Shown: piece after piece, positions 19,724 through 28,128 of the stretch
Position numbering within the stretch: the stretch's first letter is position 1
Layout of the letters: every line of letters begins with the position of its first letter
Program-made: the position numbers and the translations under genes
Notes under the pieces: model-generated
What the model saw: only the letters and a program-made list of their open reading frames with translations
What the model was told of the DNA's origin: nothing
The model's database searches: none
IMG/VR virus record: IMGVR_UViG_3300037586_005524
Coordinates: 19,221-83,220 of that record
DNA: 64,000 nt
Direction: 5' to 3' (one strand)
Source: a virus

Positions 19724-20379
19724 TCTTTTTTAAACCCCCGATATCTTACTCTCAATTTATTAAGATTGTTGACTACTTGTTTTGTATTTAATCCTGTAAT
19801 TTCCCTTAGATATAAGTAAATAGCTTTTTTGTTGAAAATTTCAATATCTTCTGAGCTTTCGAATAAAATTTTTACTGCTTCTAAAACTTTTCTCTCGTTG
19901 GCTTTAAGATTTTCACCGCCCCAAGATTCAATGCGCAAATACAATGATTTCCAAAATTCTTTTTCATTTCGAGTTTCATAATAATTATTATAAGAAACTA
20001 AATGCTCTTGTTCTAGGCTTTGTTTTACATCATCTAGTTGCACTTCTCTTTTTGTTTGTTTTGAATTTTTCTTAACTTTATGAATAAACCAATTTTTTGT
20101 AATTACACTAAAATAAGAAAAAGCTTTTGAGCCTTTTTCTGGATCAAATTTATCTAATATAGTTGTAAGCCAAATCTTACATTCTTCTTTTAAATTATCG
20201 ATATTGGGTAAGTTTGTAAATTTATAAGTGTAAACTATCTTGTCTACCATTTCATCGAAAACGGGGCCTATATATTCAATATATAATTTTGTTCTAATTT
20301 TTATGTCATCTGTTTTTGCGTATTCTACAATAGCGTCTTGATGATCCTTGGTAAAATAATGATTTTTACGTTTCGCCAT
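19708..20379 (-). CDS. Late-transcription sigma factor, T4 gp55-like
   Basis: About 223 residues from the ATG at 20379, which I prefer over 20403 because GGAAGGTGAAG lies just before it. The protein has the region-2 type core of phage late sigma factors: KEECKIWLTTILDKFDPEKG then AFSYFSVITKNWFIHKVKK (about residues 72-110). The KFDPEKGS-FSYFSVIT pattern is a hallmark of T4 gp55 homologues, which direct host RNA polymerase to late TATAAATA-type promoters. The C-terminus ends with a helix pair (TGLNTKQVVNNLNKLRVRY), like a reduced region 4. It overlaps the membrane-protein gene upstream by 14 bases. Confidence 0.85.
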   Translation of the reverse strand: MAKRKNHYFTKDHQDAIVEYAKTDDIKIRTKLYIEYIGPVFDEMVDKIVYTYKFTNLPNIDNLKEECKIWLTTILDKFDPEKGSKAFSYFSVITKNWFIHKVKKNSKQTKREVQLDDVKQSLEQEHLVSYNNYYETRNEKEFWKSLYLRIESWGGENLKANERKVLEAVKILFESSEDIEIFNKKAIYLYLREITGLNTKQVVNNLNKLRVRYRGFKKEWNRD

Positions 20380-20665
20380 CTTCACCTTCCTCTTCTTCAT
20401 CATATACTAATGTATAAATCTCTTCATAAGCTTTTATCTCTTGTACTATTTCTTTTGAATACTCTAAGAGGCGTTCAATTGTTTCGTCTCCATAATATGT
20501 TTCCATATTATATATTGTTTCTATATATTCAGAATAGTCACTTAAAGTTTCTAAAAAGTCCGCTACGTTATCGGAAACAAATAGTAATTTTTTCAATAAG
20601 GTATATACATACCAAATAAAAAATAAATTAACTACTGCGGACACTATTAATAAAGTTAAAATCAT
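20366..20665 (-). CDS. Small membrane-anchored protein
   Basis: 99 residues. One N-terminal membrane helix (LTLLIVSAVVNLFFIWYVYTL, residues about 2-22), then a charged helical cytoplasmic part rich in Tyr and Glu, ending in an acidic EEEEGEDGE tail. No family recognised. It overlaps the zinc-ribbon gene upstream by four bases and the sigma factor downstream by 14, so it is translated as part of that set. Topology with N-terminus out and C-terminus in is an inference from the charge distribution. Confidence 0.7.
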   Translation of the reverse strand: MILTLLIVSAVVNLFFIWYVYTLLKKLLFVSDNVADFLETLSDYSEYIETIYNMETYYGDETIERLLEYSKEIVQEIKAYEEIYTLVYDEEEEGEDGET

Positions 20666-20931
20666 TCCTTATACTCCTGATTGCGCAAAATTTCTTTCTC
20701 TTTTTTAAGATCTTCTTTGTTGCTTTCAATAAAATCTTTTACTAGGCTCCCAACTTTGTGTGCTTGTTCTTGTTTTTTATGTTGTGCAGAAAAATTGCTT
20801 GGAATACGCTTTAAACTCCCGGATTCATTGCATTTTTTTACTTCATGGCAAGATGTATATTTTTCTTTAATTGAATGAAAAGCTTTAAATTCTTTTTCGC
20901 ACTTTTCACAAAAATATATGTAAATTGGCAT
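20662..20931 (-). CDS. Small FmdB-like zinc-ribbon protein
   Basis: 89 residues. The N-terminus MPIYIYFCEKCEKEF with a CxxC pair at residues 8 and 11, followed by single Cys at about 28 and 34 (TSCHEVKKC), matches the small FmdB-type zinc ribbon pattern (CxxC ... C ... C). The C-terminal half is a basic-acidic helix. Such proteins are of unknown biochemical role and are common in T4-like marine phages. The ATG is two bases after the preceding gene's end and its stop overlaps the membrane-protein start. Confidence 0.7.
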   Translation of the reverse strand: MPIYIYFCEKCEKEFKAFHSIKEKYTSCHEVKKCNESGSLKRIPSNFSAQHKKQEQAHKVGSLVKDFIESNKEDLKKEKEILRNQEYKE

Positions 20932-20933
20932 TT

Positions 20934-21179
20934 TTATTTTTGTGCTGGCTGATCAGCAACTGCATCAATATCTTTTAAATCTTGAAATTGTTCTTCAGCT
21001 TCATCATCAAATTTAACCAAAGGCGGATTCATCACCATCAAACCATCCTCTGATAATCGAAATTTAAATTCTTTTAGCACCGGTACAATATCGCTTTGTT
21101 CCAGCAAAGATCTCTGTAGTGCCATCATAACTGCGCCAACTGCTTGATCTGTCATCGCCATGTTTTTATCTTCTGTCAT
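20934..21179 (-). CDS. Small conserved-looking phage protein
   Basis: 81 residues from the ATG at 21179, chosen because GGAGGAAAAAT precedes it with good spacing; the frame also extends upstream to 21233 but inside the epimerase gene. The sequence has MTDQAVGAVMMALQRSL, a short beta part (EFKFRLSEDGLMVMNPP) and an acidic tail. No family recognised. It starts two bases after the stop of the last sugar gene and is the boundary between the glycan cluster and the sigma/tail region. Confidence 0.7.
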   Translation of the reverse strand: MTEDKNMAMTDQAVGAVMMALQRSLLEQSDIVPVLKEFKFRLSEDGLMVMNPPLVKFDDEAEEQFQDLKDIDAVADQPAQK

Positions 21180-21180
21180 T

Positions 21181-22071
21181 TTATTTTTCCTCCAATTCGT
21201 TTTTAAGTGATTTATAACATCGATGTATACCATTTTGGATATCCATCTCTGCCTTCCATCCTAATTCTTTAAGGGGCAATACGTTGCCTTGTGTATACAA
21301 TACATCGCCTTTTCTTTCTTCTATATAATCAAATGTTACATCTGGAAAATATTTTAGAACAATCTCTTTGATCTCGTTTAAAGAAATGTTACTGCCTGTC
21401 CCAATGTCAAAATGCCGTCCATTGAAATTTTCTTTGTGCTCCATTGCAAAAAGATTAGCCGATACAACATCGCCTAAATATGCCATATCTCTTCTTTGTT
21501 CACCATTCCCTGTGATAAAAGGATTTTTACCTTTTCTTATATGTTCCATCCAATTAGCAATTGCCGTGGCATATGGCCCTTGAGCTTCTTGGTCTTCTGA
21601 ATAAACATTAAAATATCGTAAACTAACTGTGTCTAAACCATATAAATCAGAATATAGTTTGCATTCCATTTCGGAAATTAATTTTTGTAGCCCATATGGA
21701 TTTGTGGGGCCGGATCCATTTCCATTTACAGATGAGGATCCGGAATAGATGACTCGTTTGACGCCAGCTTTTCTAGCAAAATTAAGAATATAGGTTGTTG
21801 CTAATACATTATTTTCCATTGTCTCTACTGGCTTTTCTACACTGTATGCAACTCTTGGAATACAAGCTAGGTGAAAAATATATTCTGGTTTGAAATCAAA
21901 ATAATGTGGGTGGAATCTTTGGCTGCCGTCTGAATATTCTTTAAGATCTTTTACAATATTGCATCCTTCAAAAAGATCGATTCCTTGTACTTCGTGTCCT
22001 AATTCTTGTAATTTTTTATATACGCGAGAGCCAATATATCCTCTATGCCCCGTCACCAAACATCTAGCCAT
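21181..22071 (-). CDS. NAD-dependent sugar epimerase/dehydratase (GalE-like SDR)
   Basis: 296 residues of the extended SDR family. A Rossmann GxxGxxG is seen at the start (VTGHRGYIGSRVY), the catalytic Ser lies in YSGSSSVNG and the YxxxK in NPYGLQK. The family interconverts or dehydrates nucleotide sugars, typically UDP-glucose or UDP-GlcNAc/GalNAc forms. Length is a little short of bacterial GalE (about 330). It overlaps the UDP-glucose dehydrogenase-like gene by eight bases. Substrate cannot be read from the sequence. It is the last gene of the glycan cluster. Confidence 0.88.
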   Translation of the reverse strand: MARCLVTGHRGYIGSRVYKKLQELGHEVQGIDLFEGCNIVKDLKEYSDGSQRFHPHYFDFKPEYIFHLACIPRVAYSVEKPVETMENNVLATTYILNFARKAGVKRVIYSGSSSVNGNGSGPTNPYGLQKLISEMECKLYSDLYGLDTVSLRYFNVYSEDQEAQGPYATAIANWMEHIRKGKNPFITGNGEQRRDMAYLGDVVSANLFAMEHKENFNGRHFDIGTGSNISLNEIKEIVLKYFPDVTFDYIEERKGDVLYTQGNVLPLKELGWKAEMDIQNGIHRCYKSLKNELEEK

Positions 22072-22918
22072 TATTTTTTTCCTTTGTTACTGCACCTTCG
22101 ATATCTTTCCAATCATGCTCTTCTCTTACTTCAAGATTTTTTTGCCAAACGGACTTCATAACCTTTGGGTCAATGCCAATTTCTTCAAATAATCCAATAA
22201 ATGCATTTAAGTCTTTTGGAAAACATTTTCCTCCAAAACCAAGGGAGTCATCATGGCCAGGAACATCTAAATGAGAATTTCCAATTCTTCCATCAGAAAC
22301 AAATCCATGCATTGTGTCCTCCCAGCTTACATTAAGTTCATCTGCTGCTTGCTTCATTTCATTCATAAAAGAAACTTTAGTAGCAAAAAAACAATTTGCC
22401 ATATATTTTATAAACTGCGCAGTTGTTACATCTGTTTTAATAATTTTAATATACGGAAATCTACTCTTTATAAGCTTTTCTGCCTCATCAAGCAAATCTG
22501 GGCGGCCACCTAATATAATTCGAGAGGCATTAATAAAATCTAGCCGCGCGCTGCGCTCAGTTAAAAATTCTGGACTGTGTATAATATTAAGATTAGGATA
22601 TTTAAAAATCAAATCTTCCATGATGCCTGGTACAACGGTTGATTTAACTATAAAAATATTATCAGTTCTTTCATTTATTTCAGATATTTGATTGAAAGCA
22701 GAATACATAATATTTGTATCAATTTTTCCACCTAAAGCATCTTTCATCGGAGTTGGAACAGAAACAAAAATGAATTTTGAAGAGTTTATAACCTCACTCA
22801 TTGAGTGTGTAGACTTCTCTGGATTTATATCATATATTTTAATATTTGCATGGAGAGAAAACCCATGTGCGATAGCAGATCCTACAAAACCATTCCCTAT
22901 TATTCCTATATTGTACAT
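22064..22918 (-). CDS. Shortened UDP-glucose/GDP-mannose dehydrogenase-like protein
   Basis: 284 residues. N-terminal NAD-binding GxGxxG (IIGNGFVGSAIAHG), the SVPTP loop (FVSVPTPMKD), a STVVPG strand, EFLTER, and the catalytic Cys loop GFGGKCFPKD near residue 230 are all present. Normal UDP-sugar dehydrogenases are about 390-450 residues; here the C-terminal UDP-binding domain is missing after the Cys loop. It may still bind NAD and a sugar nucleotide, or act as a dehydrogenase on another substrate. A second shortened relative lies at 41174-41971. A 44-base gap separates it from the APS kinase gene, where no clear promoter is visible. Confidence 0.85.
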   Translation of the reverse strand: MYNIGIIGNGFVGSAIAHGFSLHANIKIYDINPEKSTHSMSEVINSSKFIFVSVPTPMKDALGGKIDTNIMYSAFNQISEINERTDNIFIVKSTVVPGIMEDLIFKYPNLNIIHSPEFLTERSARLDFINASRIILGGRPDLLDEAEKLIKSRFPYIKIIKTDVTTAQFIKYMANCFFATKVSFMNEMKQAADELNVSWEDTMHGFVSDGRIGNSHLDVPGHDDSLGFGGKCFPKDLNAFIGLFEEIGIDPKVMKSVWQKNLEVREEHDWKDIEGAVTKEKNNG

Positions 22919-22961
22919 TTATTCCTCGAAAACACTTACGCAGTTATTATTTTAGCACACT

Positions 22962-23693
22962 TTAGTTTATATGTTTAATAATAAATTTCTCAAATAATTT
23001 AACTGATTGATTTAAATTTAAGCTTTCAGTGTCAATAATTAAATCTGGGTCAATTGGCTCATCAAATGAATCAGAAATTCCAGTAAAATTGTATACTTTA
23101 CTTGGGTCTCCATCTGGAAGAAGGGCTCGCCTGTATAGGCCTTTGGTGTCTCTTCTTTTTAACTCTTCTAAGCTACACTTAACATAAACCAATTTTGATT
23201 TTGGAATTACTTTTCTAACATGCTGTCTTGTGGAATTATAAGGATTAATTGCAGACATAACGCAAACAACGTTATTTCGGCCTAACACCTTCCCCACAAA
23301 CGATAGCCTTTTTATATTTGTTTCGCGATCTTTTTTAGAAAATCCTAAATCTTTACAAAGGTTGTTTCTGTATTCGTCGCCGTCGATGATCTCTATTTTA
23401 ATGCCACGTTTTCTTATTTTTTTTTCAATAGATCTAGCTAGTGTTGTTTTGCCGGCGCCGCTCATACCTGTCATCTGAATATACAATCCTTTTGTTTTGC
23501 CCCACTTTACTTTATTCCAGACATGTTCGTGGGTCATAAATAAAACCAACATTAAAGCGTGATATATAATTGCAACAAACCCGGTTTCTTTTAAAGAACC
23601 CGTAATAATATAAGCTACTAATGAAAGCACCAAAAAACCTAGAAGTTTCCAACTAAGTGCTTTGCTGAAACTTCTTCTTGTAGAATCAATCAA
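22962..23693 (-). CDS. APS kinase with N-terminal DUF2061-like membrane domain
   Basis: 243 residues from a TTG at 23693 that overlaps the upstream stop as TTGA and follows GGAGGA at six bases; this beats the longer upstream TTG start. Residues 1-65 resemble the small DUF2061 membrane domain (STRRSFSKALSWKLLGF with two hydrophobic segments, then THEHVWNKVKWG). Residues 70-243 are an adenylylsulfate kinase: P-loop GMSGAGKTT, DGDEYRNNL, DLGFSKKDRETNIKR, INPYNSTRQHVR and RDTKGLYRRA. It would phosphorylate APS to PAPS, the sulfate donor. The sulfotransferase at 27466-28128 is the obvious user. Confidence 0.85.
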   Translation of the reverse strand: MIDSTRRSFSKALSWKLLGFLVLSLVAYIITGSLKETGFVAIIYHALMLVLFMTHEHVWNKVKWGKTKGLYIQMTGMSGAGKTTLARSIEKKIRKRGIKIEIIDGDEYRNNLCKDLGFSKKDRETNIKRLSFVGKVLGRNNVVCVMSAINPYNSTRQHVRKVIPKSKLVYVKCSLEELKRRDTKGLYRRALLPDGDPSKVYNFTGISDSFDEPIDPDLIIDTESLNLNQSVKLFEKFIIKHIN

Positions 23694-24031
23694 AATAGAT
23701 CCTCCATTGTTTTTTCCCAACTCGTAAAGTGATACGCGCGGTCATCGATATATATCCTAGCTGGCACTTTTGTGTTTGTCACCTCGTCGAAGCAATCTTC
23801 TAGATCATATTTTTTAAGCCATTCATGAATAGGCTCTACAGGACGACTTGAAAATATAACCAATCTAAACCCTCTTTTTTTAAGTTCTCTTATGGACTCG
23901 GCCGCACCGTCGTGTGGCGGATCGTATGTATTATATAAACCCTGCCAGCCTTTAGAATATTTATGGATAACTCCATCAAAATCTATAGCAATTGTATTGT
24001 TTTTTATCTTGTACGATATCTCTTTTGGCAT
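23690..24031 (-). CDS. HAD-like phosphatase, small
   Basis: 113 residues. HAD motif I is seen as AIDFDGVIHKY (DxDGxxH), then a YDPPHDGAAESIRELK linker, motif II as LVIFSSRPVE and the closing IYIDDRAYHF (DD motif). It is much smaller than typical HAD phosphatases (about 200 or more), lacking a cap domain. A paralogue lies at 30609-31001. Its stop overlaps the APS kinase TTG start. It may dephosphorylate a sugar-phosphate intermediate in the cluster; the exact substrate is unknown. Confidence 0.75.
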   Translation of the reverse strand: MPKEISYKIKNNTIAIDFDGVIHKYSKGWQGLYNTYDPPHDGAAESIRELKKRGFRLVIFSSRPVEPIHEWLKKYDLEDCFDEVTNTKVPARIYIDDRAYHFTSWEKTMEDLF

Positions 24032-24037
24032 TATTCT

Positions 24038-24853
24038 TTATTCTCCTAATATTTCTTTCTCAACGAATGATTTCCAATCACTATAAGTTGTCTTCTTACG
24101 TTTGAAATATCTATTATCTTTTTTTAGTGTGCCGCGGCCGAGATGCATAAAAATAATATTCCCTGAGTCGTCGACTGCGCGGTCTGTCGTAAGAAAAGTA
24201 AAAGAATTTGGTAATTCAAAATCAACATTATTATTAAAAGTGTTTTTACTACAAAAATACTTTAAGTTAAATTTATTACAATATGCAGTATATGCATCAC
24301 AAACGTCTATCTCGTCTTTAACATCTAAAGTTTTTCTTGTAGATTTTATTTCTTCTATTTTTTCTTTAGTTAATCCTTCTAACCTTGGATGGCCTTCTCT
24401 CAAGATTGGGAAACATGAAACTTTTTTAGCCAATTCTGTTGTCAACAACATACCTGATGAATGGACTGCATTTATTCTCGTATTATCTAAAAGCGTGCCC
24501 GCGATTGAATAGCCTTTTTGTATTTTCTCGTATAAATAATTCATCCAATTTTCATGACAAGCCGCAACGTCATTATGGCACATAAAAACTAAATCCGACT
24601 GTACATGTTCCAAACCAACTTCAATCGCCTCTGCGTGTGCTGCAGCCGCAAGATAACAACATTTTTGTTGATTTGAAACCCAAACAACATTTTCCGATAA
24701 AGATAAAATTTCGTCTTTATAAGATTCATCCGAAGCATTTTCTACTACAATATATCTAAATTCAAAATTGTTTTTATATTTTTCAAAAGAACGTATACAT
24801 AGAGATGTCAAGCCCTTAGAATGATAAGATGGTATAATAAAATCAATATTCAT
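24038..24853 (-). CDS. Glycosyltransferase family 2-like
   Basis: 271 residues. N-terminal nucleotide-sugar-binding start (IDFIIPSYHSKGLTSLCIRSF), VENASDESYKDE, and a HND in place of DxD in LVFMCHNDVAACHENW. This is a GT-A fold glycosyltransferase of family 2 type. The C-terminal region (KVSCFPILREGHPRLEGLTKEK) is unusual and may belong to acceptor binding. GGGAG lies before the ATG. It follows the radical SAM gene by ten bases. Donor and acceptor are not predictable. Confidence 0.78.
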   Translation of the reverse strand: MNIDFIIPSYHSKGLTSLCIRSFEKYKNNFEFRYIVVENASDESYKDEILSLSENVVWVSNQQKCCYLAAAAHAEAIEVGLEHVQSDLVFMCHNDVAACHENWMNYLYEKIQKGYSIAGTLLDNTRINAVHSSGMLLTTELAKKVSCFPILREGHPRLEGLTKEKIEEIKSTRKTLDVKDEIDVCDAYTAYCNKFNLKYFCSKNTFNNNVDFELPNSFTFLTTDRAVDDSGNIIFMHLGRGTLKKDNRYFKRKKTTYSDWKSFVEKEILGE

Positions 24854-24863
24854 TTTTTACTCC

Positions 24864-25958
24864 CTACAAAAAGTTGATATCTTTAGTTTCTTTTGGATGT
24901 GTTAAAAAGTCTATCAGTTTATTTGGTTCCGCCAGTTTACAGCACATTTGGCATTTTGTTTTATAATCCATGCTTCTAACATATTTAATTGCTTCTTTTC
25001 TTTGGTCTGATCCCCATATTTCTTTAAAAGAAGATTGATATATGTTTCCAAAAGATAATTTTTTATTCATGGGATGGTAGGTGCATACCTTAACTTCCCC
25101 AGTTGCATCTAAAATAGGTTCAAAAAAGTGCCCCTCACAGCTTCTAAAATTATATGCGGTGCCATTTTTAAGATCATGTCTTTTGTCGTCGCTTAAATTA
25201 ATTTTAACATTTTTAGCGTTATTATCTAAATAATTCCACACATCTACATTAATCTCGGCTGTACCAGTTTTTTTATACGCTGTTTCGGCTTCTTTATAAT
25301 ATCGTGGAAGAATTGGCCTAAACTGTAAATAAGCAATATCATCTGTTTCGCCTACCCAATCTATCAATTGTTTTGCATGCTCAATCGTTATATTGGGACC
25401 TACGTTACAATTGATTCCAATTTTAGCTGGGTATTGTGCTAACTCTTCTACATTTCTTTTGATTACTTTTACACCATCAACCTCTTTCCATTCTTTATAT
25501 TTTTCAGCATCAAGAGTGTCTAAAGAAATGCGCATCCATTCAAAATTTTCGCCTATTAATTTATTATACTTTTTCTTATAAACGGCATTTGTCATTAAAC
25601 CAAGTTGCAAACCCATTTCTTTAGCATACAATACAGCTTCTTCGAAGTGTGGGTAAAAAGTTGGCTCACCTTGCCCAGCATATGTAATCGCTTTGCCGCC
25701 CATTTCAGCAAAATCCTTAAGATATCTTTTAAGAGCCTCTATTTCCAAGTGGGCACCAAATTTATTATCTCTTCCATTTTCCGTAATGCACCAGTAACAA
25801 GCCATATTACACTTGTTTGTTAAGCCAACTTCCATAAAAATGGGACAATCTGTGTCTCCAGTGGAAAGATACTGGTGTAACTTATCAAAATGTAAAATTA
25901 ATTTTGCTTGTGTGCCAAATGGGTTTGCGCCTGAAAATCTTACGTATTCATTACTCAT
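24864..25958 (-). CDS. Radical SAM protein with SPASM-type C-terminus
   Basis: 364 residues. The CxxxCxxC cluster site is at residues 50-57 (CNMACYWC). A second, Cys-rich region lies near residues 273-345 (SCEGHF, KVCTYHP, KCQMCCK), the arrangement of SPASM/Twitch auxiliary iron-sulfur sites. The GGKAITYAGQGEPTFYPHF segment is the usual GGEP-like strand, here GQGEPT. SPASM members modify peptides or act in carbohydrate and cofactor pathways. Placed between a glycosyltransferase and an epimerase, it may modify a sugar, but this is an inference. AAGGAATATTAAAG precedes its ATG. Confidence 0.85.
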   Translation of the reverse strand: MSNEYVRFSGANPFGTQAKLILHFDKLHQYLSTGDTDCPIFMEVGLTNKCNMACYWCITENGRDNKFGAHLEIEALKRYLKDFAEMGGKAITYAGQGEPTFYPHFEEAVLYAKEMGLQLGLMTNAVYKKKYNKLIGENFEWMRISLDTLDAEKYKEWKEVDGVKVIKRNVEELAQYPAKIGINCNVGPNITIEHAKQLIDWVGETDDIAYLQFRPILPRYYKEAETAYKKTGTAEINVDVWNYLDNNAKNVKINLSDDKRHDLKNGTAYNFRSCEGHFFEPILDATGEVKVCTYHPMNKKLSFGNIYQSSFKEIWGSDQRKEAIKYVRSMDYKTKCQMCCKLAEPNKLIDFLTHPKETKDINFL

Positions 25959-25960
25959 CT

Positions 25961-26800
25961 TTAATATTCCTTTTGATTTTTAATTAACATTTCTATTCCA
26001 TCCCATATGCTATATTTTGGCTTAAACCCCAAATTATTTAATTTTGCAACGTCCAAATACATATCTTTAACTTGTACTGTTTTATGAAAATGTGGTGGTT
26101 CTACAGAAATAAAATTACTCTTTGAGTTTGTTCGTTGTTTAACATAATTCATCATATCTATAAACCTATGTGGTGTCCCGCTTCCAATATTAATAATTTC
26201 ATTTAAAGGAGCTTCTTTCACAACAAGATTTATCGCACGACATACATCTTCTACATGCATAAAATCTCTTATATCTTCACCAGAATTATATAAATTAATG
26301 TCTTTACTATTAACAACCTCTCCTATTAAATATTGTAATGCGTTTCTTTTTTTAGAAACTTTTTTATCTTCTATTCCATATATATTACAAAGTCTTAAAA
26401 TTCTATAATTAATATCAAATGTTTCGCAGTAAGATATTAATAATTGTTCAGCCGTCCTTTTAGTAATAGAGTAAAATCCTTTAGGGTTACAACAAGATTC
26501 TTCTTTAGCAGGAAGATCATCGGTCTTGCCATACACAAACCATGAACTAATAAAATTAAAGACTATATTTTCTTTATCTCTACATTTTTCCAGCACGCTA
26601 ACTAATAAATTTAAATTCGTATTAATATCCAAGTGTGGGTTCTCAAATACATTATAATTATTATTAGTACTTATAAAATATATAATATCCTTTGTTTCTG
26701 AAGAGAGTTGAAAACGTGGGACAGTCAAAGACTCAGTAGCATATATATTAGAGTACACGCTGCCTATAAATCCTGTGGCGCCAAAAATTGCTATCTTCAT
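25961..26800 (-). CDS. NAD-dependent epimerase/dehydratase
   Basis: 279 residues, SDR extended family. The Rossmann motif is IFGATGFIGSVYSN, the Ser region FNFISSWFVYG, and the YxxxK is FYSITKRTAEQ. Residues near the C-terminus (NIGSGTPHRFIDMMNYV) match the substrate-binding half of sugar epimerases. Shorter than GalE, so probably a dehydratase or reductase for a nucleotide sugar. Its ATG overlaps the previous methyltransferase gene's stop (ATGA arrangement). AAGGAAAGAAAC precedes the ATG. Confidence 0.82.
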   Translation of the reverse strand: MKIAIFGATGFIGSVYSNIYATESLTVPRFQLSSETKDIIYFISTNNNYNVFENPHLDINTNLNLLVSVLEKCRDKENIVFNFISSWFVYGKTDDLPAKEESCCNPKGFYSITKRTAEQLLISYCETFDINYRILRLCNIYGIEDKKVSKKRNALQYLIGEVVNSKDINLYNSGEDIRDFMHVEDVCRAINLVVKEAPLNEIINIGSGTPHRFIDMMNYVKQRTNSKSNFISVEPPHFHKTVQVKDMYLDVAKLNNLGFKPKYSIWDGIEMLIKNQKEY

Positions 26801-27456
26801 GTTTCTTTCCTTTTATTACAAGACAATAAAATATATAATTGTGGTGGTGCGTTAGCCAATGTACCAGCTTTGATGTGGACAATCTCATCACTGGTACCGC
26901 CCCATAATGCCTTCATATTATATGATAAATCAAAATATTTTTTAATATATTTAATTGGCAAAATTTCTGGTATTTCTTCGTAAGCGGCTTTTTTAACGTC
27001 AAAATATTCATATTGTCTTACCCTTGATTCGAATAAGCTATATTCTTCATCTTTTAAAAAGGAGTCATCCCAAACACCAGACCAAAGATAATTATCATCT
27101 TCGTAGGCATATTCATGTTCTCCATCTTTAACCCATCCTATTTTATAATTTTCAAACCTCCAATGATCGCCTAAACCCCAATCAACATATAATTTTCCTC
27201 CATCATTAAGACTATTATAACAACGCTTTATAAAATCTTTTGGGTTTTTTGCAAAATAAGCAGTACGAGTACAGATAATAGTATCGTATTTCTTTTTTAG
27301 CTCCCAACTATCATTTATATTCCAGTTATTTAACTGTAGGTCATATAAATCCCCATCAAACCAATTATTATCAACAAAGCCCAATAAAGCAGCTTCTCCT
27401 TGTGGCTTAATATGCTCTTTATAAAAGTCATATATATATGGATCACTTCTTCCCAT
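26797..27456 (-). CDS. Methyltransferase-like protein (paralogue of 33692-34309)
   Basis: 219 residues with a class I SAM-methyltransferase look in the C-terminal half (DGGKLYVDWGLGDHWRFE, YNSLNDGGKLY) but without a clear GxGxG motif I. The stretch NWNINDSWELKKKYDTIICTRT is very similar to NWNIDDEWEIENYDIVVCHRT in the protein at 33692-34309, so the two are paralogues. GAGAGG precedes the ATG at 27456. It overlaps the epimerase gene by four bases. A role in O-methylating a sugar is guessed from context; a degenerate, non-enzymatic function is possible. Confidence 0.55.
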   Translation of the reverse strand: MGRSDPYIYDFYKEHIKPQGEAALLGFVDNNWFDGDLYDLQLNNWNINDSWELKKKYDTIICTRTAYFAKNPKDFIKRCYNSLNDGGKLYVDWGLGDHWRFENYKIGWVKDGEHEYAYEDDNYLWSGVWDDSFLKDEEYSLFESRVRQYEYFDVKKAAYEEIPEILPIKYIKKYFDLSYNMKALWGGTSDEIVHIKAGTLANAPPQLYILLSCNKRKET

Positions 27457-27465
27457 GATAACCTC

Positions 27466-28128
27466 TCAAAATTCGTAATTAAACAAGTTTAAATCTTTTT
27501 CGTATAACTCTTCAATGATCTTTCTTGTATCGTCAGTGTAATATTTTTTATATTTATCCCTTTTCGGAGTTATATTAGTTTTATTTATAGACCTGGGAAG
27601 GGGCAAATTTAGCTGCTCAAATATATTTTGTAAATCAATGTCAAAATTTTGTAGTTTGCCAACATAATCAGGAATAAGTTTATTATTTTTATTATATGCA
27701 TAAAGATATTGAGGACATATATGATTTGGTTGTGTTCGACCCAGCCATTTATAATATTCTTTTGTATTAACAGCTTTTTTAACTTTTTGTACAAAATCGT
27801 CAAACGCTATATTAGACTCAATACCATATGTGTCTTGTGAATAGTGATAAACAGAAACAAGCCTATCAAATGGATTTCTAACAAATGTAAACTTCCAGGC
27901 ATTTGAAAAATCTTTTTCATTAAAAGTTTTCATGTTATAGTGCTGCTCTAATGTATAATGATGTGGCTTACAATGATATCCATATTTTTGGGCTCGCTCT
28001 CTTTGGTCGATATCATAGTCCCTACTTGACATAACTGCATCTAAATTATGCCAATCTTCATTTGGCAAATAACTATGAACTGTCGATCCTGCACATTTAG
28101 GGTTATGTAAAAAAATATATTTTCTCAT
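27466..28128 (-). CDS. PAPS-dependent sulfotransferase family protein
   Basis: 220 residues from ATG 28128, which overlaps the preceding stop as ATGA. A start further upstream at 28140 is less likely. The 5'-phosphosulfate loop is HNPKCAGSTVHSY (residues 8-20) and the 3'-phosphate-binding motif is FVRNPFDRLVSVY (residues about 80-92), both diagnostic for cytosolic or Golgi-type sulfotransferases (Sulfotransfer_2). The C-terminus YYTDDTRKIIEELYEKDLNLFNY also fits carbohydrate sulfotransferases. It would transfer sulfate from PAPS to a hydroxyl of a glycan. The APS kinase at 22962-23693 would supply PAPS. Confidence 0.85.
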   Translation of the reverse strand: MRKYIFLHNPKCAGSTVHSYLPNEDWHNLDAVMSSRDYDIDQRERAQKYGYHCKPHHYTLEQHYNMKTFNEKDFSNAWKFTFVRNPFDRLVSVYHYSQDTYGIESNIAFDDFVQKVKKAVNTKEYYKWLGRTQPNHICPQYLYAYNKNNKLIPDYVGKLQNFDIDLQNIFEQLNLPLPRSINKTNITPKRDKYKKYYTDDTRKIIEELYEKDLNLFNYEF

